Part shown: piece by piece, positions 54,727 to 63,916 of the stretch
Layout of the letters: each line of letters begins with the position of its first letter
Numbering within the stretch: position 1 is the first letter of the stretch
Assembly: GCF_003952385.1 (NCBI RefSeq)
Contig: NZ_CP034444.1
Coordinates: 6,027,001 to 6,091,000, forward strand
Length of the DNA: 64,000 nt
Direction of reading: 5' to 3'
From: Mesorhizobium sp. M1D.F.Ca.ET.043.01.1.1
GTDB lineage: Bacteria; Pseudomonadota; Alphaproteobacteria; Rhizobiales; Rhizobiaceae
The notes under the pieces: model-generated
Database searches by the model: none
Told to the model about the DNA's origin: nothing
The model's input: the letters and a program-made list of their open reading frames with translations, nothing else
Program-made: the position numbers and the translations under genes

Positions 54727-55355
54727 AGCCCGGGCCTCGCCAATGAATTGAGCGCGGCCGCCGTCATGGCGCTGCCGCCCAGCCTGCCGCGCACGATGGC
54801 GTAGGGCACGCCGTAGGAATTCTCGGCCAGCGCATCCTTGGATTCGGCAGCACCCACGAAGCCGACCGGCATGCCGACAATCGCTGCCGGCTTCGGCGCG
54901 CCGTCGCGCAGTTTTTCGAGCAGATAGAAGAGCGCGGTCGGCGCGTTGCCGATGGCGACGACCGAGCCGGCCATGCGTTCGCCCCAGAGGTCGATCGCAG
55001 CGGCGGAACGCGTGTTGCCGATTTCCTTGGCGATTCCGGCGGTGCGCGGATCGCGCAGCGTGCAGATCACCTCATTGCCGGTCGGCAGGCGCGCGCGGGT
55101 GACGCCATGCGCGACCATTTCGGCATCGCAGAAGATCGGCGCGCCGGCGGCAAGGGCAGAGCGCGCCGCTGAGACGAAATCGCTGGAGAAGACGAAATTG
55201 CTGGCGGCTTCGACCTGGCCGCAGGCATGGATCATGCGGATCGCGACATCGGCCTCGGCCTCGGAGAAGCGCGACAGGTCCGCCTCGGCGCGGATGATGG
55301 CGAAAGAGCGCTCGTAGATCGCCATCCCGTCATGGATATAGTCGTAGGCGGCCAT
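54723..55355 (-). CDS. cobH: precorrin-8X methylmutase
   Basis: The 210-aa isomerase moves the C11 methyl to C12, giving hydrogenobyrinate. Signatures are ADVAIRMIHACGQVEAASNFVFSSDFV (with the active-site His) and PTALFYLLEKLRDGAPKPAAIVGMPVGFVGAAESKDAL. Its start directly abuts the stop of cobG with no gap, and its end overlaps cobI. Confidence 0.95.
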   Translation of the reverse strand: MAAYDYIHDGMAIYERSFAIIRAEADLSRFSEAEADVAIRMIHACGQVEAASNFVFSSDFVSAARSALAAGAPIFCDAEMVAHGVTRARLPTGNEVICTLRDPRTAGIAKEIGNTRSAAAIDLWGERMAGSVVAIGNAPTALFYLLEKLRDGAPKPAAIVGMPVGFVGAAESKDALAENSYGVPYAIVRGRLGGSAMTAAALNSLARPGL

Positions 55356-56849
55356 TCACTGGTTCCGTCGATAGAGTTCGGCGATGCCGGCCGCGCCAAG
55401 CCTTGTGAGGCAAGCGGCCGCGGTTTCGCCCTGAAGTCTTTGCGCGCGCACCGCGGCAAGGATGCCGCCGATGCCTTGCGCGGCGTCATAGCCCGGCCTG
55501 TATCCGGCAGGAAGGGCCTTTGCCGTCCCGTCCACGACAAGTCCGGCTCCGTTTTCGTCGCCGACCAGGGTCAGCATGGCGGGACGTGGATGTGCGCAGC
55601 CCTTGGCGCAGCCCGAGATATGAAGTGTTAGCGAGGTGTCGAAGATATCGGGGCTTTCCTTCGCGATCGTCTCGGCGATGGCGCGCGTCGCGATGCGGCC
55701 GGAAGCGCAGGCAGGTGTGCCGGGGCAGGCGGCGATGCGGGTGCGTGGGTCGGCGGGGGAGGTGACGAAGCCGAGGGTGGCGGCGGAAGCTTGTAGCGAG
55801 GCGCAGGCTGTGGGGGAGAGGCCGAGGAAGATCAGGGCTCGGCCGGGGGCGAGGCGGATTTCGGTGGTGCCGAGTTGCAGGGCTTGCCCGACGAGTTCGA
55901 CAAGGTTTTGCGCCGGCATGCTGCCGAAAGGCAAGCCGATACCGAGGGCGTTGCTTTTGCTTAGGGCGACGAGGCTAATCGGTGAGCGAGGGTGCTCTAC
56001 GGCGCCCCCCTCTGTCCTGCCGGACATCTCCCCCACTAGGGGGGAGATTGATCCGTCGCCGGCGGTTTCGCCAATCGCAGACGTCGAAACATGCGGGTTG
56101 GCTCCAGAAGGGGAGCCAGCGGCGAGGCTGCTAATCTCCCCCCTTGTGGGGGAGATGTCCGGCAGGACAGAGGGGGGCGCGAAGGAATGCCAGCTTGCAA
56201 GAGAGGCTAATTGCCGCTCCGACAAGTTCGTTGTGTGCGCCTCGCGGCCCTTCTCTGCGACCATCCTGAGCGCTGCCACGGTAATGTCTCGCGCGGCATC
56301 CGCACCGACCGTTGCGAGAAGCTTTGCAGTTCGGCCATCGCCGGCAACCGATACGCTCCAACGAACATCCTCGCCTGCCCGCATCGCTGTCAGCCTCACG
56401 TCAGCCGTCACCGCCTCCACGCCCAATTGCCCGCCACCATCGACGACCACCGACACCTTCGGCCCCAGCCGCGCCGTCAGCCCGGCTTCTTCAATCGCCG
56501 TCCTGATCCGCTCAGCCAACGGACGGGGGTCTGCAATCTCCAGCGGATCGATCCCCGCCAGTGGCCCGGTCTCAACGGGCACTCCGGTGCGCACCGCAAT
56601 CCCCAGCGCATCCACTTCCGCCGCCAGCAACTTGGCGCTTTCGCTCGTCAAACCGCGGATCTGCAGGCTGCCGCGCGCGGTTACTTCCATGATGCCGTTG
56701 CCATGGCGCAAGGCCGATTCACCGAGTCCGATCAGGGACTTCGGCGCAAGTCCTCCTGCGATCGGATTGAGCCGCACCAGCAGCCCGTCGCCGGTTTGCA
56801 TCGGGGCGCTCAAGGCAGGGCAGGCACCGCGCCGCGAGAAGGCATTCAT
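55356..56849 (-). CDS. cobG: precorrin-3B synthase with an in-frame palindromic insertion
   Basis: CobG is the O2-dependent monooxygenase that makes precorrin-3B and marks the aerobic B12 route. The 497-aa protein shows the sulfite/nitrite-reductase-like halves (FSRRGACPALSAPMQTGDGLLVRLNP at the start) and the [4Fe-4S]/siroheme-like Cys cluster CPGTPACASG and SGCAKGCAHPRP near the C-terminus. About 60 residues (about 224-283, SFAPPSVLPDISPTRGEI to ISPLVGEMSGRTEGGA) are encoded by a 179-bp inverted-repeat element and interrupt the middle; normal CobG is shorter by about this amount. The frame stays open, so the protein may still work. It overlaps cobN by 4 bp. Confidence 0.92.
   Translation of the reverse strand: MNAFSRRGACPALSAPMQTGDGLLVRLNPIAGGLAPKSLIGLGESALRHGNGIMEVTARGSLQIRGLTSESAKLLAAEVDALGIAVRTGVPVETGPLAGIDPLEIADPRPLAERIRTAIEEAGLTARLGPKVSVVVDGGGQLGVEAVTADVRLTAMRAGEDVRWSVSVAGDGRTAKLLATVGADAARDITVAALRMVAEKGREAHTTNLSERQLASLASWHSFAPPSVLPDISPTRGEISSLAAGSPSGANPHVSTSAIGETAGDGSISPLVGEMSGRTEGGAVEHPRSPISLVALSKSNALGIGLPFGSMPAQNLVELVGQALQLGTTEIRLAPGRALIFLGLSPTACASLQASAATLGFVTSPADPRTRIAACPGTPACASGRIATRAIAETIAKESPDIFDTSLTLHISGCAKGCAHPRPAMLTLVGDENGAGLVVDGTAKALPAGYRPGYDAAQGIGGILAAVRAQRLQGETAAACLTRLGAAGIAELYRRNQ
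56002..56180. repeat. 48-bp inverted-repeat element inserted in cobG
   Basis: The left arm at 56002-56049 and the right arm at 56133-56180 are reverse complements at 47 of 48 positions; the only mismatch is near 56037. Each arm also contains its own small hairpin (CTCCCCC/GGGGGAG type). The 83-bp middle holds GGCTCC/GGAGCC. Each arm read on either strand encodes nearly the same peptide (APPSVLPDISPTRGEI), so the insert keeps reading frames open both ways. The arm sequence resembles repeats common between rhizobial genes. Confidence 0.9.
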
Positions 56850-59800
56850 GCCGCCACTCCGCTTGCCTGGGCTTCGGCGATCAAGGCGGCGAGGTCGTCG
56901 TCGATCGAATTGCGAAGCGGATGCCAGAGGCCGCGACGCCGCGCGGAGAGAAAGCGCTCGGCGATGACCTTGGCGGCGGCCGGGTTCTCGCGCAGCAGGA
57001 AGGCGCGGACGTCTGCGTCGCCAACATAGGCGTCATGCACGGCTTCGATCAGCGCGCCCGAAATGGCATGCGTGGTCTCGGCGAAGCCGACGAGGCGGTC
57101 GACCGTTTCCGCGAATTCCGAGGCGCCGCGCGGGCCGTGGCGCATCTGGCCGGCGATGAAGCGCGGGTTGACCGCGCGGGCACGCACGACGCGGGCCACC
57201 GCTTCGCCGACAGAACGCGGCTTGGGCTTCGTCGGATCGGTCGTGTCGAGCACGATGAGGTCGGCATTCCGGCCGAGCGCGGCAAGAGCCGCCGAAAACC
57301 CGCCGATGAAGGCGACATCGGCCGAGCCTTCGAGGATGTCGCGGCCCGGGTCATCGCCGGTGTGGACGAGCAGGTCGGCCTCGGCGACGCGGCCCTCGAA
57401 GGCGCCGGGCGCGGAGACCGCTTCGCCGTCGGCGCCGCCGTAGGCGTGCGAGGTGGCATCGAGATAGGCGCGGCCGATCTCCTCGCGCACGCCCCATTCG
57501 CCGCGCGACAGCAGATCCTCGACGCCGGCCCCATAGGTGCCGGGCGAGGTGCCGAAAATGCGGGGCTCGACCTTGCCCTGGATGCGGGTCGCGGCGGCGA
57601 GCGGGTTTTCTGAATCGTCCTCGTCGCGGCTGGCAACCGCATTGGCGGCTGCATCAATCAAAGCGATCTGGGTCGGGAACATGTCGCGGAACAGGCCGGA
57701 GATCCGCCAGGTGACGTCGACGCGCGGGCGGCCAAGCGCAGCCGGCGGCAGCACCTCGATGCCGGTGACGCGACCCGTTGCGGCATCCCATTGCGGCCGG
57801 CAGCCCATCAGTGCCAACCCTTGCGCAATCTCCTCTCCGCCGGTGCGCAAGGAGGCTGAACCCCAGAGGTCGATGACCAGCGAGCGCGGCCAGTCGCCAT
57901 GGCTTTGCATATAGCTGCGCACGACTTCTTCCGCCGCCGCCTGGCCGAGATCACAGGCGGTCGGCGTCGGCATGGTGCGCGGGTCGGAGGTGAAGAGGTT
58001 GCGGCCGGTGGGCAGCACGTCGGAACGGCCGCGCGCTGGCGCGCCGGCCGGGCCTGCCTTGACGTGGCGACCGTCGAGTGCCGCCAGCAGTGCAGCCCTT
58101 TCCGCTTCGGCGCTTTGCCGGCGCGACGGATCGACCTCGCCATCCGGCGAGCGGCCATAGATATGCAGTCCGTCCTTGACGGCGAAATCCTTGAGGTCGC
58201 AAAGCCAGGCGTCGATGCGGCGCAGCGCCTCGTCCGGCGCATCGGTGCCGGCAACGCCGGCCTCGGCCGCCAGGCCGGACTTCTGCGCGGTCTCGACAAT
58301 GAGTCTCGCCAGCCGGTCGCGGCGGCGGCGGTCCAGGCCGTCGGCCTGGGCGTATTCGTCGACCAGCCGTTCCAGCTTCTGTTGGTTCTCATCAAGGCCG
58401 GCGCCGGTCAATGGCGGCGGCAGATGGCCGAGCGTGACGGCCGAGATGCGGCGTTTGGCTTGCGCGGCTTCGCCGGGGTTGGAGACGATGAAAGGATAGA
58501 TGACCGGCAGCGAGCCGGTGACGATCTCGGGGAAGCAGTTGTCCGAAAGGGCCACCGTCTTGCCCGGCAGCCATTCGAGCGTGCCGTGCGCCCCGACATG
58601 GATGATGGCATGCACGCCGAGCGACTTTTGCAGCCAGAGGCCGAAGGCGATCAGCTCGTGGCGCGGGGGCAGCGTCGGGTCGTGGTAGTCGGCGCGGCGG
58701 TCGGCGGAGCGGCCGCGGTCGGGGGCGAGTGCCACGGTGACGTTGCCGAAGGTCGCGGCGCGGAAGGGGAAGCGTTTTTCGTGGGCTGCTGGCAAAAGTT
58801 GGCGTTCTGTCGCGCCCACCTCGCGCAAATGTATCCCTTCTGTCTCTCCCCATGCCGCCTCCAGCGTATCGCGCGCTGTTGCAGGCAGTTCGGCAGAAAA
58901 GGCTAGGTAGTCCTCCAAAGAAAGGCTGTGCCCACCCACCTCCAACGCATCCAGCAAGGCGCGCGGCGATTGCGGAATCGCCTCAACCGCATAGCCCTGT
59001 TCCTTCAGGTCATGCAGCATGGCGAGCACGCTCGATGGAACGTCGAGACCGACGGCGTAACCAGTCCGCCCTGGCGCGCTCGGATAGTCCGGGATCAGGA
59101 TCGTCAGCCTGCGGTTGGCTCGCTCGGTCCGCTGCAGGCGGATGAAGCCCGCGATGCGCTTGGCGACCTGCGCCACGCGATCCGCCTCCGGGCGATTGGC
59201 GAAGGCGCGGAAGGCGAGCGCCGGATCGGTCTCGACCTCGCCCTTGAAGGAGATCGCGCCGGCGAGGATGCGGCCGTCGAGCTCGGGCAACACGACGTGC
59301 ATGGCAAGGTCGGCCGGCGCCAGGCCGCGCTGGTTCTTCTCCCAGACCTCGCGCCGCGTCGTGGCGACGATGACCTGGAAGACCGGCACGCCGGCGCGGT
59401 CGAACAGCGTTTGCGCGCCCGGCTCGGCGCCGGAGGCGAAGGCGGTGGCGGTGACGATGGCTGACGGGTTCAGCGATGCGATAGCGTTCTCGACGAAGGC
59501 CAGCGACGCCGGATCCTTCAGGCTGGAGACGAAGATCGGCACGGCCTCCACGCCCTGCGAGCGCAGCGCCTCAACCAGGGCGTCGATTGGCGCCACGTCG
59601 GCCGCCAGCAGCATTGAACGGTAGAAGAGGATGGGAATGATGGGGGAGCCGATATCGCCAGCGCTGAAGGAAGCTGGCTTTGCGACAACTCCTCGTCCCG
59701 GTTGGTAATATCCCGCCTTCGGCACGCCCACCGGCTCGAGCACCTCGGCCTCAGATCCCGCCAGCCGCGCCAGTCTCCTCACCAGCGCCGCCATATTGGC

Positions 59801-60244
59801 CGGGCCGCCTTTGCGGAAATAGCCGAGCAGGGCGTCGAGCTCGGCGCGCGGCAAGGTCGAGCCTTCGATCAGGCGCGGGTCCTCGTCATGGCTTTCGCCC
59901 GGCAGCAGCGCCAGCTTGATGCCGCGTTCGCGCGCGACCGCTGCCAACTGGTCGCAGCCATAGCGCCACCAGTCGTAACCGCCGAGGATGCGGACCAGGA
60001 CGACCTTGGCATGGCGGGCGACGCTGTCGATCCAGAGGTCGACCGACATCGGATGGCGCAGATCGCGAAGTGCCGCGAGCCGCATCGACGGCAAGCGGTC
60101 AGCGTCCGCCTTCCAGGCGGCTGCCAGTCCGGCAAGATCGCTGTCGGTGAAGGACAGCGCCACGACATCCGCAGGCGTCTGCCTGAGGTCGATAGGCTCG
60201 GCGAGATCGTCGAGCGAAGCGGATGTCGTGGTGAGGATATGCAT
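56846..60244 (-). CDS. cobN: cobaltochelatase subunit CobN (short form)
   Basis: The 1132-aa protein is the large subunit of the ATP-dependent CobNST chelatase that inserts Co(II) into hydrogenobyrinate a,c-diamide. Signatures include ILGGYDWWRYGCDQLA, GAHGTLEWLPGKTVALSDNCFPE, RSDVLPTGRNLFTSDPRTMPT and the C-terminal FIAGQMRHGPRGASEFAETVDRLVGFAETT. Pseudomonas and many rhizobial CobN are near 1270 residues; here the linker between HIYGRSPDGE and LLAALDGRHV (about residues 710-740) is very short and may account for the difference. Subunits CobS and CobT of the chelatase are not in the window. Confidence 0.94.
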   Translation of the reverse strand: MHILTTTSASLDDLAEPIDLRQTPADVVALSFTDSDLAGLAAAWKADADRLPSMRLAALRDLRHPMSVDLWIDSVARHAKVVLVRILGGYDWWRYGCDQLAAVARERGIKLALLPGESHDEDPRLIEGSTLPRAELDALLGYFRKGGPANMAALVRRLARLAGSEAEVLEPVGVPKAGYYQPGRGVVAKPASFSAGDIGSPIIPILFYRSMLLAADVAPIDALVEALRSQGVEAVPIFVSSLKDPASLAFVENAIASLNPSAIVTATAFASGAEPGAQTLFDRAGVPVFQVIVATTRREVWEKNQRGLAPADLAMHVVLPELDGRILAGAISFKGEVETDPALAFRAFANRPEADRVAQVAKRIAGFIRLQRTERANRRLTILIPDYPSAPGRTGYAVGLDVPSSVLAMLHDLKEQGYAVEAIPQSPRALLDALEVGGHSLSLEDYLAFSAELPATARDTLEAAWGETEGIHLREVGATERQLLPAAHEKRFPFRAATFGNVTVALAPDRGRSADRRADYHDPTLPPRHELIAFGLWLQKSLGVHAIIHVGAHGTLEWLPGKTVALSDNCFPEIVTGSLPVIYPFIVSNPGEAAQAKRRISAVTLGHLPPPLTGAGLDENQQKLERLVDEYAQADGLDRRRRDRLARLIVETAQKSGLAAEAGVAGTDAPDEALRRIDAWLCDLKDFAVKDGLHIYGRSPDGEVDPSRRQSAEAERAALLAALDGRHVKAGPAGAPARGRSDVLPTGRNLFTSDPRTMPTPTACDLGQAAAEEVVRSYMQSHGDWPRSLVIDLWGSASLRTGGEEIAQGLALMGCRPQWDAATGRVTGIEVLPPAALGRPRVDVTWRISGLFRDMFPTQIALIDAAANAVASRDEDDSENPLAAATRIQGKVEPRIFGTSPGTYGAGVEDLLSRGEWGVREEIGRAYLDATSHAYGGADGEAVSAPGAFEGRVAEADLLVHTGDDPGRDILEGSADVAFIGGFSAALAALGRNADLIVLDTTDPTKPKPRSVGEAVARVVRARAVNPRFIAGQMRHGPRGASEFAETVDRLVGFAETTHAISGALIEAVHDAYVGDADVRAFLLRENPAAAKVIAERFLSARRRGLWHPLRNSIDDDLAALIAEAQASGVAA

Positions 60245-60273
60245 TGCTTCGTGTTGGGCTTTTCGTGTTGGCC

Positions 60274-61311
60274 TCAGCCGGCGAGGATACGCTCGATCGC
60301 CGGGCGGTTCAGCCCCTTGAGGCCGATGACGACGAGCCGCGAGCGGCGGTCGTCCTCGGTCGTCCAGGCGCGGTCGTAATAGTGGTTGACGCGCGGGCCA
60401 ACGGCCTGAAGGAGGAGCCGCATCGGCTTGCCGCCGACCTCGACGAAGCCTTTGACGCGCAGCACGTTTTCCTGCTCGGCGGCAACGGCGACGCGTTTTG
60501 CCAGCTCGTCCGGATGCGAGATCGACGGGATGTCGATGACGAAGGAGTCAAAATCGTCATGCTCGTGGTCGAGCTCGTCGTCGTGATGCGTCTTGCGGTT
60601 CTCGATGTCGTCCTCGACGGCGAGGCCGAGGCCGAGCAGCACCGACGGGTCGACCTTGCCCTGCGCCGTCGGCACGACCTTCACGGCACGCGCCACATGC
60701 TCGCCGATCACGGCGTTGGCGCGCTCCGAACCCGCCGCGTCCATCAGGTCGCTCTTCGACAGGATGATCAGGTCGGCGCAGGCGATCTGATCCTCGAACA
60801 CCTCCTCGACCGGATCGTCATGGTCGAGGGTCACGTCGGCGGCGCGCTGCGCCTGAAGGGCATCCATGTCGGACGCGACGCGGCCATCGGCCAGCGCCGG
60901 ACCGTCGACCACGGCGATGACGCCGTCGACGGTGACGCGGCTCTTGACGGTCGGCCATTGGAAGGCCTGCACAAGCGGCTTCGGCAGAGCGAGGCCCGAG
61001 GTCTCGATCAGGATGTGGTCGACCTTTGGCGTGCGCGACAGGATCTGGTCGAGCGCCGGCACGAAGTCATCGGCGACGGTGCAGCAGATGCAGCCATTGG
61101 CGAGCTCGACGATGTTCTCCTCAGGGCAGGTGTCGACACCGCAGCCTTTCAGGATCTCACCGTCGATGCCGACATCGCCGAACTCGTTGACGATGATCGC
61201 CAGCCGCTTGCCCTTGGCGTTTTCAATGAGGTTGCGGATCAGCGTCGTCTTGCCGGCCCCGAGGAAGCCGGTGACGACGGTGCAGGGCACGCGGGAAACG
61301 GAAGCGTTCAT
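60274..61311 (-). CDS. cobW: CobW-type COG0523 GTPase metallochaperone
   Basis: The 345-aa GTPase has a P-loop GFLGAGKTT at 15-23, the metal-binding CxCC motif (NGCICCTVADDF), a SKSD base-recognition motif, a His/Asp-rich stretch (HHDDELDHEHDDFD) and the CobW C-terminal domain. CobW is thought to deliver cobalt to CobN or guard its supply. ATG 61311 gives the family start. It is 2 bp after the DUF1636 gene and 29 bp before cobN. Confidence 0.94.
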   Translation of the reverse strand: MNASVSRVPCTVVTGFLGAGKTTLIRNLIENAKGKRLAIIVNEFGDVGIDGEILKGCGVDTCPEENIVELANGCICCTVADDFVPALDQILSRTPKVDHILIETSGLALPKPLVQAFQWPTVKSRVTVDGVIAVVDGPALADGRVASDMDALQAQRAADVTLDHDDPVEEVFEDQIACADLIILSKSDLMDAAGSERANAVIGEHVARAVKVVPTAQGKVDPSVLLGLGLAVEDDIENRKTHHDDELDHEHDDFDSFVIDIPSISHPDELAKRVAVAAEQENVLRVKGFVEVGGKPMRLLLQAVGPRVNHYYDRAWTTEDDRRSRLVVIGLKGLNRPAIERILAG

Positions 61312-61313
61312 GG

Positions 61314-61739
61314 TCAGTCCTTCAGCATGTCTAGGGGAGGGATGCGGGCGACGAGGCCGCGCTTGAGGGAGTCTGGCCGGCCGCGCCAGGGGATGAGGCC
61401 GTCGGTCGATGTGGCGAAGAGTTTTGCACCGGCGACCAGGTCGGCGCCGCTGGTCGTTTCGAGGTCGCCGAAGACGTAGCTCCAGCAGCCGTCGCGCAGA
61501 AGTGCCGCGCTCAGGCGGCGCTTGCAATTGCCGAGGCATTCGACGGTGCGAATACGGATGTTCTCGTCCGCTGCGGCGCGGCGCGTGTGCTCGGCCAGCA
61601 GCGCACCGGCGCGCGGATGGGCATCGGAACCCGTTTCGTCGCGGCAGGACGAGCAGACGATGACGGTCACGCCCGCCAAGGCTTCGGGCTCGGACGGAAC
61701 GTCCACGATATTAGCCGGAAAACTGCCGTTGCGATCCAA
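61314..61739 (-). CDS. DUF1636 metal-binding protein, first gene of the cob operon
   Basis: The 141-aa protein matches DUF1636 with two Cys pairs, VCSSCRDE and CLGNCKRR, spaced as in thioredoxin-like [2Fe-2S] ferredoxins. Its place between the B12 riboswitch and cobW suggests a role in cobalt handling or electron supply to CobG, but this is not shown. ATG 61739 is used. The family is often beside cobW in rhizobia. Confidence 0.82.
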   Translation of the reverse strand: MDRNGSFPANIVDVPSEPEALAGVTVIVCSSCRDETGSDAHPRAGALLAEHTRRAAADENIRIRTVECLGNCKRRLSAALLRDGCWSYVFGDLETTSGADLVAGAKLFATSTDGLIPWRGRPDSLKRGLVARIPPLDMLKD

Positions 61740-61796
61740 AACCAGGCTCCTTGCCCGGAAAACCCGCCGGGCGATCGGATACTTAAAGTCTCAGAC

Positions 61797-61985
61797 GGCA
61801 GGTCTCCTGGCTCGCGGGTCATCGCCTTGACGCCGCCTTCCCGGGAATTTCCCAGTGGCTTTCGGCTGAGGCTCGTCGCTCACAGTTGCGGGGACAGCCG
61901 CGGATTTGGAATTTTTCAACCCCGCACCGCATTCCCTCTTGGCTCCTCCCTTTGCCGGGAGAAGACCGTCTGCGGCGGATTTAGG
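61797..61985 (-). ncRNA. cobalamin riboswitch of the cob operon
   Basis: Read on the minus strand, the leader shows the conserved B12 elements in order: GGGAATGCGGTG region, CCGCGGCTGTCCCCGCAACTG, TGAGCGACGAGCC, GCCACTGGGAAA, GGGAAGGCGG, and the B12 box AGCCAGGAGACCTGCC at 61812-61797. The box ends about 57 bp before the start of the DUF1636 gene. Cobalamin binding is expected to shut down the whole downstream operon. Boundaries are approximate. Confidence 0.95.
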
Positions 61986-62014
61986 CTTAGAGCTACGCGG
62001 CTGTCAACGCGCGG

Positions 62015-63217
62015 CTACGACACCTGGATGTCGGCCAGCGCCGGGCCGAGATCGCCAACTGGCGTCACTTCGATGGCTTCCAGGCCGAGCCACGCCTGCA
62101 TCTGCTTCAATTCATCGAAGAGTTGGGCGGCCGTCTCCGGCGGCGCGCCCAGTTCGGCGTAAGCGGCGTGGACGCGCAGCACGCTGGCCGGGCGATCGGC
62201 CCTCAAGTCGACGCGGGCGACGATGCGGTCGCCGAGCAGGAAGGGCAGCACGTAATAGCCGTACTGCCGCTTTTCGGCCGGCGTGTAGATCTCGATGCGG
62301 TAGCGGAAGCCGAACAGTTTTTCGGTCCGGGTGCGCTCGAAGACGACGGGGTCGAAGGGAGCGAGCAGGGCGCGGGCCTCGATCCGGCGCGGAATGCGCG
62401 CGTCCTTGTGGAGGTAAACGGTCTTGTCCCAGCCCTCGACCCCTACCGGCAGCAGTTCGCCCGCCTCGACCAGTTCCGCGATGCGGTCTTTCGTGTCGCC
62501 CGGCGCCAGGCGGAAATAGTCGCGCAGGTCGCCATAGGTGGCGATGCCGTGGGCGCGGGCGGAAATGCGCAGCAATTCGCGATGCGCGTCCTCGATCGAC
62601 GGCACCGGCAGGTCGAGCACGGCCTGCGGCAGCACGCGTTCCGGCAGGTCGTAATAGCGTTCGAAGCCGCGCCGGTAGGCGGTGGTGATGCGTCCGGCCC
62701 AGAACAGCCATTCGAAGGCGTGCTTGGCTTCGCTCCAGCCCCACCAGCCGCCATTGCCCTTATGGCCCTCGATATCGGATGCGGCGATCGGCCCGCGCTC
62801 GGCCACTTGCCCGTAAATCTCGTCGATCATCTGCTTGCGCTCGCGGCCCCATTTGGCGAGGCCGAGATACATTTCCTCGCCGCGTTCGGCGCGCTGCATG
62901 CGCCAGCGCATCAGCGGGTAGGTCTCGACCGGTAGGAAGGAGGCCTCATGCGCCCAATATTCAAAGACAGCGCGCCTGCGGGTGAGGGCGGCATTGTCGA
63001 GCAGCGAAAGCGGGTAGGGGCCGAGGCGCGAATAGAGCGGCATGTAGTGGGCGCGCACCACCGCGCTGACGGAATCGATCTGCAGCAGCCCGGTGCGGGA
63101 GAGCACGCGGGCGAGGTGCCTGCGGTTAGGCTCGCCGCCCGGGCGAGGGTCCGTGAAGCCCTGCGCGCCGAGCGCGATGCGCCTGGCCGCGCGAAGCGAG
63201 ATTTTTTCCTTCTTCAA
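62015..63217 (-). CDS. YcaQ-family winged-helix protein (putative crosslink DNA glycosylase)
   Basis: The 400-aa protein fits the HTH_42/YcaQ family: KISLRAARRIALGAQGF at the N-terminus, the catalytic-type motif GLLQIDSVSAVVRAHYMPLYSRLG and FEYWAHEASFLPVE, and repeated winged helices to the C-terminus. E. coli YcaQ unhooks DNA interstrand crosslinks with a QxD motif; Q-I-D is present here. It is on the same strand as the cob operon but ends before the riboswitch, so it should be transcribed separately. Confidence 0.85.
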   Translation of the reverse strand: MKKEKISLRAARRIALGAQGFTDPRPGGEPNRRHLARVLSRTGLLQIDSVSAVVRAHYMPLYSRLGPYPLSLLDNAALTRRRAVFEYWAHEASFLPVETYPLMRWRMQRAERGEEMYLGLAKWGRERKQMIDEIYGQVAERGPIAASDIEGHKGNGGWWGWSEAKHAFEWLFWAGRITTAYRRGFERYYDLPERVLPQAVLDLPVPSIEDAHRELLRISARAHGIATYGDLRDYFRLAPGDTKDRIAELVEAGELLPVGVEGWDKTVYLHKDARIPRRIEARALLAPFDPVVFERTRTEKLFGFRYRIEIYTPAEKRQYGYYVLPFLLGDRIVARVDLRADRPASVLRVHAAYAELGAPPETAAQLFDELKQMQAWLGLEAIEVTPVGDLGPALADIQVS

Positions 63218-63550
63218 GGTGCCTTTGCCTCGATCCGTTTACCTGACGTCCAGCCGATGATTCCAGCCATGCTAGCAGGCAAATGGCGGGAGATATGTCA
63301 GGAGAGAAAAGTGGAGTAAAAAGCGAAGGAAATCAAACAGGAGCGGATCGGACCAGTTTCTTCCGATATGGCGTCCAGGGCCGCGTTTTGAACAAGGTTT
63401 GACTTGCTTCGCCGAAACCGCTGCGCTAACCCTCGCCGCGTCGCAGCATAGGGCTCCTAAAGCGGTTCAGCGGGTTAAACTGTCACGCTTCCGCATTAGA
63501 GTCCGTTGCTGTAATCAAAGTGAACTGGCCCGCCAAAGGAAAGTCGCCGC
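63218..63550. other. intergenic region holding the nuo promoter
   Basis: This 333-bp gap lies between the divergent YcaQ and nuoA genes and must contain the promoter of the nuo operon. TTGACT at 63399-63404 is a possible -35 but no well-spaced -10 follows. AAAGGA at 63535-63540 is the ribosome site of nuoA, 10 bases from its ATG. I see no ORF, hairpin or repeat of note. Confidence 0.5.
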
Positions 63551-63916
63551 ATGGCCGCACTCCTGAGTTCGTACCTGCCCATCGTCCTCTTCATCGCCGT
63601 GGCGATGGTCGTCGGCCTAGCGCTGATCATCGCGCCGTTCCTGGTGGCTTACCGCAATCCCGACCCGGAAAAGCTTTCCGCCTATGAATGCGGCTTCAAC
63701 TCGTTCGACGACGCCCGCATGAAGTTCGACATCCGCTTCTACCTGGTGTCGATCCTGTTCATCATCTTCGATCTCGAGGTCGCCTTCCTGTTCCCATGGG
63801 CGGTCTCCTTCTCCAAGCTCGGCATGCTCGGCTTCTGGTCGATGATGGTGTTCCTGGCGGTGCTGACCATCGGCTTTGCCTATGAATGGAAAAAAGGAGC
63901 GCTGGAATGGGATTGA
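63551..63916 (+). CDS. nuoA: NADH-quinone oxidoreductase subunit A
   Basis: The 121-aa membrane subunit of complex I has three helices and the conserved loop [43 protein letters not shown]. It starts the nuo operon, and its stop overlaps the nuoB start by 10 bp. Length is normal. Confidence 0.97.
   Translation: MAALLSSYLPIVLFIAVAMVVGLALIIAPFLVAYRNPDPEKLSAYECGFNSFDDARMKFDIRFYLVSILFIIFDLEVAFLFPWAVSFSKLGMLGFWSMMVFLAVLTIGFAYEWKKGALEWD

Noticed and set aside
55636..56967. 443-codon plus-strand frame opposite cobG
   Set aside because: Shadow of cobG; it stays open partly because the palindromic insert reads the same on both strands.
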